This document shows positions 35,089-43,274 of a DNA stretch of 64,000 bases, piece after piece; the first letter of the stretch is position 1, and each line of letters starts with the position of its first letter. A model generated the notes under the pieces. The model did not search any database. It was given only the letters and a program-made list of their open reading frames with translations, and had not been told where the DNA came from. The position numbers and the translations under genes are program-made. This DNA is from an uncultured Lachnospiraceae bacterium (GTDB taxonomy: Bacteria; Bacillota; Clostridia; Lachnospirales; Lachnospiraceae), in assembly GCA_902789665.1 (NCBI GenBank), contig CADAOY010000004.1, forward strand, positions 124,001 through 188,000. Reading direction: 5' to 3'.

Positions 35089-35385
35089 ATGAGAGAAGAG
35101 TTATTGAAGGGATTAAGTGAAGAGCAAAAGAAGAAGATAGCTGAGTGTAAGAGTGCGGAAGATATACTTGCGCTGGCGAAGGCTGAGGGCGTGGAGTTAA
35201 ATGATGAGCAGCTTGAGGCAGTAAGTGGCGGATGTGGCGGCGATGGAAGAAAATGTCCTAAATGTGGAAGTTCAAATTTCGAAGTTATTTCACAACATGA
35301 TAAGCATAATGGTTTTTTTGATGAGTCGGATAAAGTATGTACTTATCGTTGCCTTGATTGTAAGCATAAATGGTCTGACAAATAG
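35089..35385 (+). CDS. Nif11-type leader peptide fused to a zinc ribbon
   Basis: Protein of 98 residues. The first ~50 residues are a Nif11-like (TIGR03798-type) leader: an acidic helix (GLSEEQKKKIAECKSAEDIL) and the terminal LNDEQLEAVSGG, a double-glycine cleavage site. What follows is not a short peptide core but a zinc ribbon (CPKCGSSNF and CLDCKHKW). Such leaders usually direct peptide modification and export by ABC transporters with a C39 peptidase. No such transporter or modifying enzyme is in the window. A tandem paralogue follows after 26 bp. Confidence 0.85.
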   Translation: MREELLKGLSEEQKKKIAECKSAEDILALAKAEGVELNDEQLEAVSGGCGGDGRKCPKCGSSNFEVISQHDKHNGFFDESDKVCTYRCLDCKHKWSDK

Positions 35386-35411
35386 TAGAATAGATATTAG
35401 GAGGGATTTTT

Positions 35412-35729
35412 ATGAGAAAGGAATTATTTGAGGGGCTTAGTGAGGAGCAGATGAACAAGGTAATGAATTGCAAGAGTGCTGAAGAGGTGCTTGCGCTTGC
35501 AAGGGCTGAGAATATGGAGTTAAATGATGAGCAGCTTGAGGCAGTAAGTGGCGGTGCATGCGATCCTGATGCTTTTAATTGTCCAAAGTGTGGAAGTAAT
35601 AATTACACGCAGATAGATAATCTTGGACATTTTCGTTGCAACAATTGCAATTCTGACTATAATTTATATGATATTAAAGATCAATTAGAAAAAAGCCTTT
35701 ACAGACCGGGTCAGGGTGCAGTTCAATAA
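35412..35729 (+). CDS. Nif11-type leader peptide fused to a zinc ribbon, second copy
   Basis: Protein of 105 residues, paralogue of the previous gene. The leader is almost the same (GLSEEQMNKVMNCKSAEE and LNDEQLEAVSGG), while the part after the double glycine differs: CPKCGSNNY and CNNCNSDY form another zinc ribbon, followed by a charged tail. Conservation of the leader against divergence of the cargo is typical of precursor peptide families. It has a strong AGGAGGG site and is followed by a terminator. Confidence 0.85.
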   Translation: MRKELFEGLSEEQMNKVMNCKSAEEVLALARAENMELNDEQLEAVSGGACDPDAFNCPKCGSNNYTQIDNLGHFRCNNCNSDYNLYDIKDQLEKSLYRPGQGAVQ

Positions 35730-35770
35730 GGAGATATTACATAATAATTAATAATGATTTAAGAAGAGAA

Positions 35771-35796
35771 GCTTCGCTGTGAGGGCGGGGCTTTTT
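35771..35796 (+). terminator. Rho-independent terminator
   Basis: GCTTCGC pairs with GCGGGGC (two G-U pairs) around a seven-base loop, followed by five Ts, 42 bp after the second leader-zinc-ribbon gene. Confidence 0.7.
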
Positions 35797-35823
35797 GCGT
35801 GTTGCGGTTTTGTTATATTTGGT

Positions 35824-35853
35824 TTGATAAGATACGCTCATAAGGGTTATAAT
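35824..35853 (+). promoter_or_regulatory. Promoter of the large Glu/Lys-rich protein gene 1
   Basis: TTGATA and TATAAT are separated by 18 bp, 34 bp before the ATG. The upstream sequence resembles the promoter at 35020-35049, though the genes are unrelated. Confidence 0.75.
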
Positions 35854-35886
35854 GATAACGTAGGTTTTGCGAAGGAGGGCTAAAAT

Positions 35887-38367
35887 ATGCCAAAGTATAA
35901 TTTTGATTTAAAGCAGAGCGAAAATATCCCAAGTGAAGAAGTGATTCGTGCGGAAATGAAGAAGCTTCACTATACTCAGGCGGCAATTGACGGATTAATA
36001 ATTGCAATTGAGAAGGTTAATACTATCATTGCCTTTGGTAAGCAGAAGGCGGGTAATGATAAATATTATAATGCGCTTAATAATGATCAGCAGACGGGTA
36101 TTTTTAGAACCAATTCTTTGCTTCAATCAGGACTTGTTTACAATGTTCGTAAAGCAGACGCGGTTGATTATGAGAAGGATGTAAATCAGCTTAATCAGTA
36201 TCTGGATGAAGTATTAAATCAAAGAGAACTTAAAAAATTCGCAAAAACATATGTTAAGCCGGTGAAGGCCATGGAAGAGCCTAAGGAAGATGTGAAGGTC
36301 GAAGAGAAGGCCAAGGAAGAGCCTAAGGAAGATATAAAGGCAGGGGATGAGATCATTGAAGAAGATGCAGATGAACTCTTTGAGAGAACCTTTGTTAATC
36401 TTAATAATGTAGCAGAAAAAAAGAAGCATGATGTAAATGAGAATGAGTATGAGTTTGAGGAAGAGATTGAGGAAGAAGTTGTAGACGATAATATCATCAA
36501 CCTTAATATAATCGAGGATGCTCAGAAGAAGGCAGAGGAAGAGAAGAAGATTCAGGCTGCGAATGAAGAAGAGAAGAAGATTCAGGATGCCAAGGCAAGA
36601 GGTGCGGTAATTCTTAATCCTCCGAATGTTGATGATGGAGTTGAGAGAAAGGCTGTAATCATTGAGCCTCCAAAGAATAAAGAGTATAAACTGGAATATG
36701 ATAAGGATGGACATTTGATTATTCAGCCACCAAATCCTGATCTTTTCAAGGATGAAGAGAAAAAGTCGGAAGATAATGACAATAATATCAACAATGACAA
36801 TATTATTAATGCGAATGTTGACAATAAGAATCTTAACAGAAGATTAATGGCGGATATTTTTAGTGATAGTTTTGACAGTGAAGATAATAATAATTTAACT
36901 ATTGATGAAAACGGGGATTTTGTCATTGATAATGTTGGTCTGAATTCTGCCGGTGTGGATAATAATATTTCGGAAGATGAAGTTGACAGAATTAAAGCGA
37001 CTGAGGCTGATCTTGATGAGAATCTCTCAATGTATGATTATATTGAAAGAATTCAGAGAAACGGTTTTAAGAACAAAGATGTCAAGAATCTTAATGATAA
37101 TGAAAAGCAGAAATACATTGATGACATTCTCAAAATCATGGCCGCGCGTTATGTGGCTCATGCTGAAAGGGGAAATAAGAATCATAAACTTGAAAGCAGT
37201 CATACAGATGTTGCAGATGTTATCGGTACAGTAATTGATTTTAGGAATGATAATACATTTGCTACATTTATTGGTGAGCTTAAGGAAAATCCAAAGATGC
37301 TTAAGCAGGCAATGGAGGCTGCGACTTCCGGACATGGCGGAAAAATGGATGAAATGTTTAAGAAATTCGTACTTAACATGGATCCGGGATATATGGAGAA
37401 TACTCAGATTCTTGGCCGCTATATGCCAACAATCAGAGAGCGTATTGATGTCTTAAAGAAAAAGATTGAGCAGCGCAAGGCAGCTGAAAAAGAAATTAAG
37501 TCCATAGAGAAAAAAATGGATGAAATTAGAGATGACGAAGACAGAGATGATGAAAAATTTGAAAAACTTGGCGAAAGGAAAGGCGATCTTGAGGAAATAG
37601 TTGAAGATAATGCAGATAATTTGATTGTTTCTGAGATCCTTACTTTAAGAAACATGGCTAATGCTCATCGTGGTAAGAAGGCATCTCTTGATAAGCCGGT
37701 TCCTGTTTCAAAAAATGAATCACTGAGTGATATCGTTAAAGGATATCTGGGCACTGATAAGGTTTTGCGTAATCTTATTAAAAAGGATGATAAGGTGGTT
37801 GAGCTTGCCCTGACAGGTCATGGCGGTGATATGGTTGCTTATCTTCGTGAGAAGATGCTTAACAATAAGAATACCAGCAAGCCATTTAAGGCAGCGCTTG
37901 AAATGAATACAATTTCTCATCAGATGGATAATATGTGTAAAAAAGCAGGTGAGCTTACTGAGAAGATTAAAGAGGCAGATGAAGAGGACAAAAAGGATCT
38001 GGTTGATGATGGAAAGGCGCTGATTCAGAAGTATATGATTCTTGCTTCTCATGTATGGAATAAGAATCTTGATAATTCAGAGGCTAAGCTGTATGAAAAG
38101 GATACACCTTGGCTTGAACTTGCGGCTGTGGACAACGGAAATTTTGACAAAGGTTTCAAGGAATTCTTTAAGGATTTCAAGAGCGCAGATTATATTCAGG
38201 CGCTTGAGATTATTAATAAACATCAGGAGCCAAAGCGTGTTAAGACTGCGCTTTCAGAATACAAGGTTACAGTTGTGGATGCAAGAAAGGTTAATGCGCC
38301 TAACAGGCCAGGAGCTTATAAGGCTAATCCTCAGCGTCAGGCCGGTATGGGTGGAAAGATAAATTAA
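35887..38367 (+). CDS. Large Glu/Lys/Asn-rich protein of unknown family (paralogue 1)
   Basis: Protein of 826 residues, cytoplasmic by appearance: no signal peptide and no membrane segment. A small N-terminal domain (1-125) is followed by low-complexity acidic repeats (about 135-360, with KAKEEPKED-type units and Asn/Asp runs). The C-terminal half is ordered and helical, with motifs shared with the protein at 40833: YIERIQRNGFK, GHGGKMDEMFK, ILTLRNMANA, a second GHGG, KDTPWLEL, and a Gly-rich end. I do not know any described family with these motifs. It has its own promoter and a strong terminator. Confidence 0.8.
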   Translation: MPKYNFDLKQSENIPSEEVIRAEMKKLHYTQAAIDGLIIAIEKVNTIIAFGKQKAGNDKYYNALNNDQQTGIFRTNSLLQSGLVYNVRKADAVDYEKDVNQLNQYLDEVLNQRELKKFAKTYVKPVKAMEEPKEDVKVEEKAKEEPKEDIKAGDEIIEEDADELFERTFVNLNNVAEKKKHDVNENEYEFEEEIEEEVVDDNIINLNIIEDAQKKAEEEKKIQAANEEEKKIQDAKARGAVILNPPNVDDGVERKAVIIEPPKNKEYKLEYDKDGHLIIQPPNPDLFKDEEKKSEDNDNNINNDNIINANVDNKNLNRRLMADIFSDSFDSEDNNNLTIDENGDFVIDNVGLNSAGVDNNISEDEVDRIKATEADLDENLSMYDYIERIQRNGFKNKDVKNLNDNEKQKYIDDILKIMAARYVAHAERGNKNHKLESSHTDVADVIGTVIDFRNDNTFATFIGELKENPKMLKQAMEAATSGHGGKMDEMFKKFVLNMDPGYMENTQILGRYMPTIRERIDVLKKKIEQRKAAEKEIKSIEKKMDEIRDDEDRDDEKFEKLGERKGDLEEIVEDNADNLIVSEILTLRNMANAHRGKKASLDKPVPVSKNESLSDIVKGYLGTDKVLRNLIKKDDKVVELALTGHGGDMVAYLREKMLNNKNTSKPFKAALEMNTISHQMDNMCKKAGELTEKIKEADEEDKKDLVDDGKALIQKYMILASHVWNKNLDNSEAKLYEKDTPWLELAAVDNGNFDKGFKEFFKDFKSADYIQALEIINKHQEPKRVKTALSEYKVTVVDARKVNAPNRPGAYKANPQRQAGMGGKIN

Positions 38368-38382
38368 TATCTTTTTAGAGTG

Positions 38383-38412
38383 AGAGGCTGTCCTTCAGGG
38401 CGGCCTCTTTTT
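38383..38412 (+). terminator. Rho-independent terminator
   Basis: AGAGGC-TGTCC pairs with GGGCG-GCCTCT around TTCA, followed by Ts, 16 bp after the preceding stop. Confidence 0.88.
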
Positions 38413-38473
38413 ACGTGGGGTGGTGATGGCGATGTGGAGGAGAGAGGTGAGGGATGGGGGATTGTGGAGTGCG

Positions 38474-38533
38474 GTAGGAAAAAGTAGGAAGAAGTAGGAA
38501 AAAGTAGGATAAAGTAGTATAAAGTAGGAAGGC
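38474..38533 (+). repeat. Six tandem copies of a 10-bp unit
   Basis: GTAGGAAAAA-like units start at 38474, 38484, 38494, 38504, 38514 and 38524 with small changes. They lie between the terminator of the preceding gene and the MmcQ/YjbR-like gene and encode nothing recognisable. Confidence 0.85.
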
Positions 38534-38600
38534 CGGGAGTATTGTGATTAGGATTTATGTGGGGTAATATTGAGATAGTAATCTTAAGGAGGATTAGGGT

Positions 38601-39347
38601 ATGAGGAGGATGATTGAGGAGTTTATTGAGAATGAGTATGGGGCGAAGGCGGAGTATCTGTGGAGGAATTATCCGGAGTATGCTGTTTTTCGTCATGGAG
38701 ATAATAATAAGTGGTTTGCGGTAATTATGAGGGTGCAGTATAAGAAAATCGGGATGTACTCGGAAGAGTATGTAGATGTGATTGACCTTAAGATTGATGA
38801 TATGTTTTTCAGGGATACGCTGCTTAAAGAAGAGGGGATTTATCCGGGGTATCATATGAATAAGGTTAACTGGATTACGGTAGTTCTGGATGGGAGCGTG
38901 GATTATAAAAAGGTTTGTAATCTGATTGAGGAAAGTTATGTGGCGACGGCGTCGAAGCCTAAGAAGGAAGAGATGAGGGCGCCTAAGGACTGGATAATTC
39001 CGTCGAATCCGAAGTATTACGATGTGATTAAGGCTTTTGAAGAGTCGGATGAAATAAACTGGAAGCAGGGGCGCGGCATAAAGAAGGGGGATATAGTGTA
39101 TCTTTATGTGGGGGCGCCTGTGGCAGCGATTCTGTATCAGTGTGTGGTTACTGAGACGGATATACCGTATGAATTTAATAATGGGAAGCTGACGATTAAT
39201 TCGCTTATGAAGATAAAGCTTCTTAAGACGTATGCAGGTAATAAGTTTACGTTTAAGAAACTGAAGGAAAAGTATGGAATACTGGCGATTCGTGGGCCGA
39301 GGGGGCTGACGAATTCGCTGAAGGCTGCGCTGGAGAGAGTGAAGTAG
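38601..39347 (+). CDS. MmcQ/YjbR-like protein with C-terminal EVE/PUA-like domain
   Basis: Protein of 248 residues joining two domains. Residues 1-115 match MmcQ/YjbR proteins (CyaY-like fold; YPEYAVFRHGDNNKWFAVI and YHMNKVNWITVVLDG). Residues about 128-245 look like an EVE/PUA-type domain (WIIPSNPKYYDVIKAF, KKGDIVYLYVGAP, IRGPRGLT), a fold that binds modified bases in DNA or RNA. A clear AGGAGG site precedes the ATG. It is a single-gene unit between repeat-filled spacers. The combined function is unknown; nucleic acid binding is likely. Confidence 0.82.
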   Translation: MRRMIEEFIENEYGAKAEYLWRNYPEYAVFRHGDNNKWFAVIMRVQYKKIGMYSEEYVDVIDLKIDDMFFRDTLLKEEGIYPGYHMNKVNWITVVLDGSVDYKKVCNLIEESYVATASKPKKEEMRAPKDWIIPSNPKYYDVIKAFEESDEINWKQGRGIKKGDIVYLYVGAPVAAILYQCVVTETDIPYEFNNGKLTINSLMKIKLLKTYAGNKFTFKKLKEKYGILAIRGPRGLTNSLKAALERVK

Positions 39348-39359
39348 AAAGGGTGCGGA

Positions 39360-39500
39360 CCGGGCGTGGCGCGCGTGGCGCAGGCAGGGCATGGTGAGCG
39401 GGTGTGAGGAGCCGTGGTGTGCAGAGCGCGGGCGCAGGCAGGTGCAGGGCGTGCGGGTGTGAGGAGACGTGGGTGTGCAGTGCCCGGGTGCGGGACGTGG
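39360..39500. repeat. GC-rich imperfect repeat region
   Basis: A GC-rich stretch that contrasts with the genome, built from GGGTGTGAGGAG...GTGTGCAG units at 39400 and 39455 (period 55) and many GGCGC/GGTGC words. No coding frame is credible in it. Confidence 0.75.
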
Positions 39501-39512
39501 AAAAGCAGTAAA

Positions 39513-39550
39513 AAACCGTAGGTACAGGTGATGTATCTACGGTTTATTTT
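39513..39550 (+). terminator. Hairpin, probable terminator
   Basis: AAACCGTAG-GTAC pairs with GTAT-CTACGGTTT and is followed by ATTTTG. It may end transcription from the gene at 38601. The sequence from 39551 to 39703 contains short inverted (GCACAC/GTGTGC) and direct (TTGCTGTTG) repeats and a TATAAT word at 39631, with no gene. Confidence 0.55.
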
Positions 39551-39703
39551 GTGCGAAGAGGGTGCAAGTGCAGACTTGCTTGCAAGTATATGTAACAGCA
39601 AAATAGACCGTGCACACTTGTGTGCTAAGGTATAATTTGCTGTTGATTTGCTGTTGCATATAGCATGTGTAAACATGCCAATCTGCATTTGCACCTAACG
39701 GAC

Positions 39704-39727
39704 ATCGAGTAGGGACCCCTACTCGAT
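39704..39727. repeat. Perfect 11-bp inverted repeat
   Basis: ATCGAGTAGGG and its reverse complement flank two bases, 15 bp beyond the end of the minus-strand gene at 39743. It lacks a T-run on either side, so it may be a dyad or a weak terminator. Confidence 0.6.
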
Positions 39728-39742
39728 TATGTGAACTATGTT

Positions 39743-40453
39743 TTACTGGTTGGCAGGCTGGTGGATTGACTGGGTCTGGGCTGTCTGTGGGAGGGCTGCT
39801 TCGCGGAAGTCGTCATCTGACAGGCATATGAATAATAAGCCGAATGCCATGAGGATGAAGATGGCGCCGCCTGCGATAATCCAGACTGGCTTACGGTTAC
39901 TGAAATCCCATTTTATGTGTGATGGGTCTGACGGGTCAACAAGAATGGTGGTTTCAACATTCATTGGAGGCACATTGCCACCGCTTTCATAGACATCATC
40001 AAATGCGATATATTCCAAACCACCATATGTATATTTAAATACCGGGGAGCGTGAAATTCTGGTGCCTCCTGAATTATTATTACTACTACCGGATATACTG
40101 TATCCGATGCATGTGGCAGGAGTTGATACTGTGCATCTTCGGCCATAGATAAAGAAGTTATATACTGCAATAACAATAAAGGATGCGCCCATAAAAATGA
40201 AAGCGGTAACCATTATTATAATAATCATAAAGAGTACGCTTTTGGTCAGTGCATATGACATGAGTGTAGATAAGGCTACAATAAGAGCGCCTATGCCAAA
40301 AGTGATTAAAGAAATCTTTGTAACAGGACTAGACGGACGTTTAACTCTTGGAGTTGTAAACTCAGACTTAACCATACTAAAAAGCTGGCTGATATTTGGT
40401 TTGCCAGGCTGATCCCAGAAGAACTGATCGCGATAGTTTTGATTATATAGCAT
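39743..40453 (-). CDS. DUF3592-like membrane protein
   Basis: Protein of 236 residues on the minus strand. The start at 40453 is chosen because an AGGGGG site precedes it; the frame continues upstream only through repeat sequence. Two adjacent membrane segments (about 53-73 and 78-105) precede a soluble domain with SPVFKYTYGGLEYIAFDDVY and VDPSDPSHIKW, the signature pattern of DUF3592-type proteins. A further membrane helix near 200-220 follows, then a polar tail. The role is unknown. Confidence 0.8.
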   Translation of the reverse strand: MLYNQNYRDQFFWDQPGKPNISQLFSMVKSEFTTPRVKRPSSPVTKISLITFGIGALIVALSTLMSYALTKSVLFMIIIIMVTAFIFMGASFIVIAVYNFFIYGRRCTVSTPATCIGYSISGSSNNNSGGTRISRSPVFKYTYGGLEYIAFDDVYESGGNVPPMNVETTILVDPSDPSHIKWDFSNRKPVWIIAGGAIFILMAFGLLFICLSDDDFREAALPQTAQTQSIHQPANQ

Positions 40454-40512
40454 AAGTAAAACCCCCTTTATTAAACATAACCTAATGTCATTGTAGCATT
40501 TTGTTGAAGGAA

Positions 40513-40740
40513 TGTGAAGGTGCAGTGGGGGAAAAAGGTGTGTGAAGGTGCGGTGGGGGGAAGGCGCGTGGTGGTGCGGGGGAAGTGATGCCAAGTGGAC
40601 CGGGGTAATGTGCATCTTTTGAAGGAATGTGTGCCAAGTGGACCGGGGGAATGTGCATCTTTTGAAGGGAAGGTGCAAGTGGACCGGGGGAATGTGCATC
40701 AAGGTGCAGTGGGGGAAAGGTGTGTGAAGGTGGGGGCGGG
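40513..40740. repeat. GC-rich repeat block with 41-43-bp units
   Basis: Three copies of CAAGTGGACCGGGG followed by AATGTGCATC begin at 40592, 40635 and 40676. They are flanked by GGTGCAGTGGGGG-type units near 40525 and 40700. The block fills most of the 379-bp gap between the minus-strand gene and the next plus-strand gene. Confidence 0.85.
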
Positions 40741-40794
40741 GATTTTGTTGCGTTTTTGTTGCATCTTTGGGTATAAGATTAGGTCATAAAGTGG

Positions 40795-40800
40795 TATAAT
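40795..40800 (+). promoter_or_regulatory. -10 box of the large Glu/Lys-rich protein gene 2
   Basis: TATAAT lies 32 bp before the ATG at 40833. The -35 region is poor, but the words ATAAGAT and TCATAA just upstream recall the promoter at 35824. Confidence 0.5.
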
Positions 40801-40832
40801 AAATTTGTTTGGTTAAAAGGAGGAATGAAATT

Positions 40833-43208
40833 ATGCCTGGATTTGATAAAGAAATTAAATGGGAATTTGATGAGTATCCAACTGAGCAGGAAATAGAGGA
40901 CAGATTAAAGGCGAATAATTATCCTGATGGAGTCTGGCTTATGATGCAGGAGACTGTTCGTTCAATCAAGGTAATGATTGAGCATTGCAAGGTTCTGGCT
41001 CGTATGAATTCAGATTCTGATGACAATTATTCAAATTACGCTGATGAAGATGAAAAAGAATTAATCTCCAAAGGTACACATTTTCTTAATCATGCAGGTA
41101 AAAATGTAGTTGATGAACAAGAAGCGGATGCTTTTTCCAATGAATTTCAGCAATATTATGAAAAACTGACAAGTTATATGGATAAGACTCAATTCCTTAA
41201 ACTTGCTGATTTAGATAATATTAATAATGTTGATCCGGGTATGGAAGATGATTTAAATCTGGATGACTTTAATATAGAGAATGATAATGAGAATATCATT
41301 GTAAACGAGGAGCCGAAGAAGGAAGAAAAGGTTGACGAGATCAAGATCGAGGAGCCGAAGGAAGAGAAGAAAGAAAATAAAATCGACGAAAGAGCAGCTC
41401 TTGATAAAAAGGCAAAGGAACTTTATGACGAGTTCATGAAGCTTCCTCCATGTCCGATTGATATTAAGAATAAGATGGTGTCTTCTGTTCATGGAATCGA
41501 GGAGGAGGCCAGGGACAAAGGTGGAATTAAGCATTCCATGATGTATGGTGCTCGTTTGCAGGTTATTGTAAATTGCCTTAAAGAGATTCCTTCCCAGGAC
41601 AGACCACAGCCAATCAGGGATTTTATCAATCATGTTAATGCATATAATAAAGAGCCTGAAGAGATATATACAAGTGATGCTCCTTCAGTAGATGATGATC
41701 CGTTAATTAATCAGGCGAAGTATGACATGATTAAAGAAAATCCGGAAATGCACGGAGTAATGGGTCTGGATAATGTGGATAATCTGATGGATAACAGCAA
41801 TCTAATTTTGGATAATGTCCGTTTCTATGATGATGTAGAAGAAGATGAGCCGGAGAGAGTTAATGCTGCAAGATATATTGAAGAAATCAGAGACAAAGGT
41901 TTCAAGGAAACAATTGTTAGCAGATTAAGTGATGAGCAAAAGGAAGATTATTGTGAGAAGTTCTTCAAAATAATGGTAACCAGAATGCTGGTTAATTCAA
42001 AAAGAAATAAGGGCTCTTCACTTGAGAAGGATCTTCCTGTAGCAGAAATTGACATTTTTGTTGAGCAGAACAAGGATAATGAGATATTTAAGGGATTCTT
42101 TGACAGTCTGAAAAATGACAATGACAAGATGCTTACAGCAATTCTTGGAGCACAGAGAACCCCGGGACACGGCGGTAAATTAGATGATATGTTTAAGGAA
42201 TATATTCTTAACTTACCTCCGGGAAAATTAGACAATGATACAATGTTTGACAGATGGCTTCCTACTGTGAAGGACCGTATCGAAAGCATTCAGGATCAGA
42301 TTAAATTACGTAGTGAACGTATGAAAAAACTTGATTCAGTCAAAGCAAAACTTGCAGATTGCCAGGAAAGAGGAAAAGATCCGGGTAATCTTATGGAAAA
42401 ACAGGATGAACTTAGGGCACAGATAGAAAAGGTTGATGTTAATCGTGCAGCAGCAGAGATTCTTGTTCTTAGAAATATGGCAAAGGCCAACAGAAAGAAG
42501 AAAGAAACTCTTAACATTAAGGTTCCTACAAGTCTGGATACCAAGCTGATTGATACTGTTAAAGGACTTGATAATCATGGAGTTTTTGGTGAATTAAACT
42601 ACAATAATCAAAATAATCGTAACCTTTGGGATTTACTTGGGGAAGGACACGGCGGAGCTTTGGTTGAAGCAATAAGAGCAAAGAATGAAGAAACAGTCAA
42701 CCTTGCCATTTATGAAAAAGATGGTCATGAAGATGAAGTTGAAAAGCATTTATATAAGAATACCATTAAGCAGACACTTAAGGATATGGGAACTGATGCT
42801 GAATATGCTCTTGAAGACCTGAAGGAAGCAGGTGGGGCCGGATTGACGGAGGCGAAGATTTTTATTCAGAAGTATTTCTTCCTTACAACAAGCGTGTGGG
42901 ACAGAAACACAAATGCAATAAATCAAAATCTTTTGAAGGCAGACACACCTTGGTTAGAACTTAAGAAAATAGATGAGAAGGGACTTAATTACAATAAGGA
43001 CTTCAATAACTTTATAAAGGTTTTTGGATATAATGACTTAAAGGGTGCACTTAAAGTCATAAAGGATAATGCAGATAAACCTCTTGAGGTAAGAAATCAG
43101 CTGAATACAATGCGTAATAACATAGTTCAGAGAATGCAGAATGAACAACAGCAGATGCAGCATGAAGCACCAAAGAACCAGGCCGGAAAAGGCATGAGAC
43201 CGATGTAA
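40833..43208 (+). CDS. Large Glu/Lys-rich protein of unknown family (paralogue 2)
   Basis: Protein of 791 residues from the ATG at 40833, which has an AAAGGAGG site nine bases before it; an earlier in-frame ATG has none. It has the same plan as the protein at 35887: N-terminal domain (1-130), acidic Lys/Glu linker (about 140-195), and a helical C-terminal half with IEEIRDKGFK, GHGGKLDDMFK, ILVLRNMAKA, GEGHGG, IQKYFFLTTSVW and ADTPWLEL in the same order. An extra domain lies at about 190-290. There is no signal peptide or membrane segment. It is followed 66 bp later by the giant protein gene, probably in one operon. Confidence 0.8.
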   Translation: MPGFDKEIKWEFDEYPTEQEIEDRLKANNYPDGVWLMMQETVRSIKVMIEHCKVLARMNSDSDDNYSNYADEDEKELISKGTHFLNHAGKNVVDEQEADAFSNEFQQYYEKLTSYMDKTQFLKLADLDNINNVDPGMEDDLNLDDFNIENDNENIIVNEEPKKEEKVDEIKIEEPKEEKKENKIDERAALDKKAKELYDEFMKLPPCPIDIKNKMVSSVHGIEEEARDKGGIKHSMMYGARLQVIVNCLKEIPSQDRPQPIRDFINHVNAYNKEPEEIYTSDAPSVDDDPLINQAKYDMIKENPEMHGVMGLDNVDNLMDNSNLILDNVRFYDDVEEDEPERVNAARYIEEIRDKGFKETIVSRLSDEQKEDYCEKFFKIMVTRMLVNSKRNKGSSLEKDLPVAEIDIFVEQNKDNEIFKGFFDSLKNDNDKMLTAILGAQRTPGHGGKLDDMFKEYILNLPPGKLDNDTMFDRWLPTVKDRIESIQDQIKLRSERMKKLDSVKAKLADCQERGKDPGNLMEKQDELRAQIEKVDVNRAAAEILVLRNMAKANRKKKETLNIKVPTSLDTKLIDTVKGLDNHGVFGELNYNNQNNRNLWDLLGEGHGGALVEAIRAKNEETVNLAIYEKDGHEDEVEKHLYKNTIKQTLKDMGTDAEYALEDLKEAGGAGLTEAKIFIQKYFFLTTSVWDRNTNAINQNLLKADTPWLELKKIDEKGLNYNKDFNNFIKVFGYNDLKGALKVIKDNADKPLEVRNQLNTMRNNIVQRMQNEQQQMQHEAPKNQAGKGMRPM

Positions 43209-43274
43209 TAAGGTAAATGATATTTGTAAATGTTAAAGGACTGCGAGAGTAGTTATTGATAAAGGAGGACAATT

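Noticed and set aside
36214..36714. Minus-strand open frame of 166 residues
   Set aside because: Antisense of the acidic low-complexity linker in the gene at 35887, giving an artificial Leu/Ile/Phe-rich product.
38474..38533. Possible CRISPR-like array
   Set aside because: Ten-base units without spacers; no other repeat set in the window has a repeat-spacer layout and no cas gene is present.
38364..39392. 342-residue minus-strand open frame opposite the MmcQ/YjbR-like gene
   Set aside because: It is the antisense shadow of a well-supported gene, has His/Pro/Leu-rich low-quality composition and no ribosome binding site.
39137..39694. Minus-strand open frame of 185 residues
   Set aside because: It covers the GC-rich repeats and part of an opposing gene, with no start signals.
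40454..40702. Upstream extension of the DUF3592-like gene
   Set aside because: The extra residues come from the GC-rich repeat block and are His/Pro-rich; a clear ribosome binding site supports the start at 40453.
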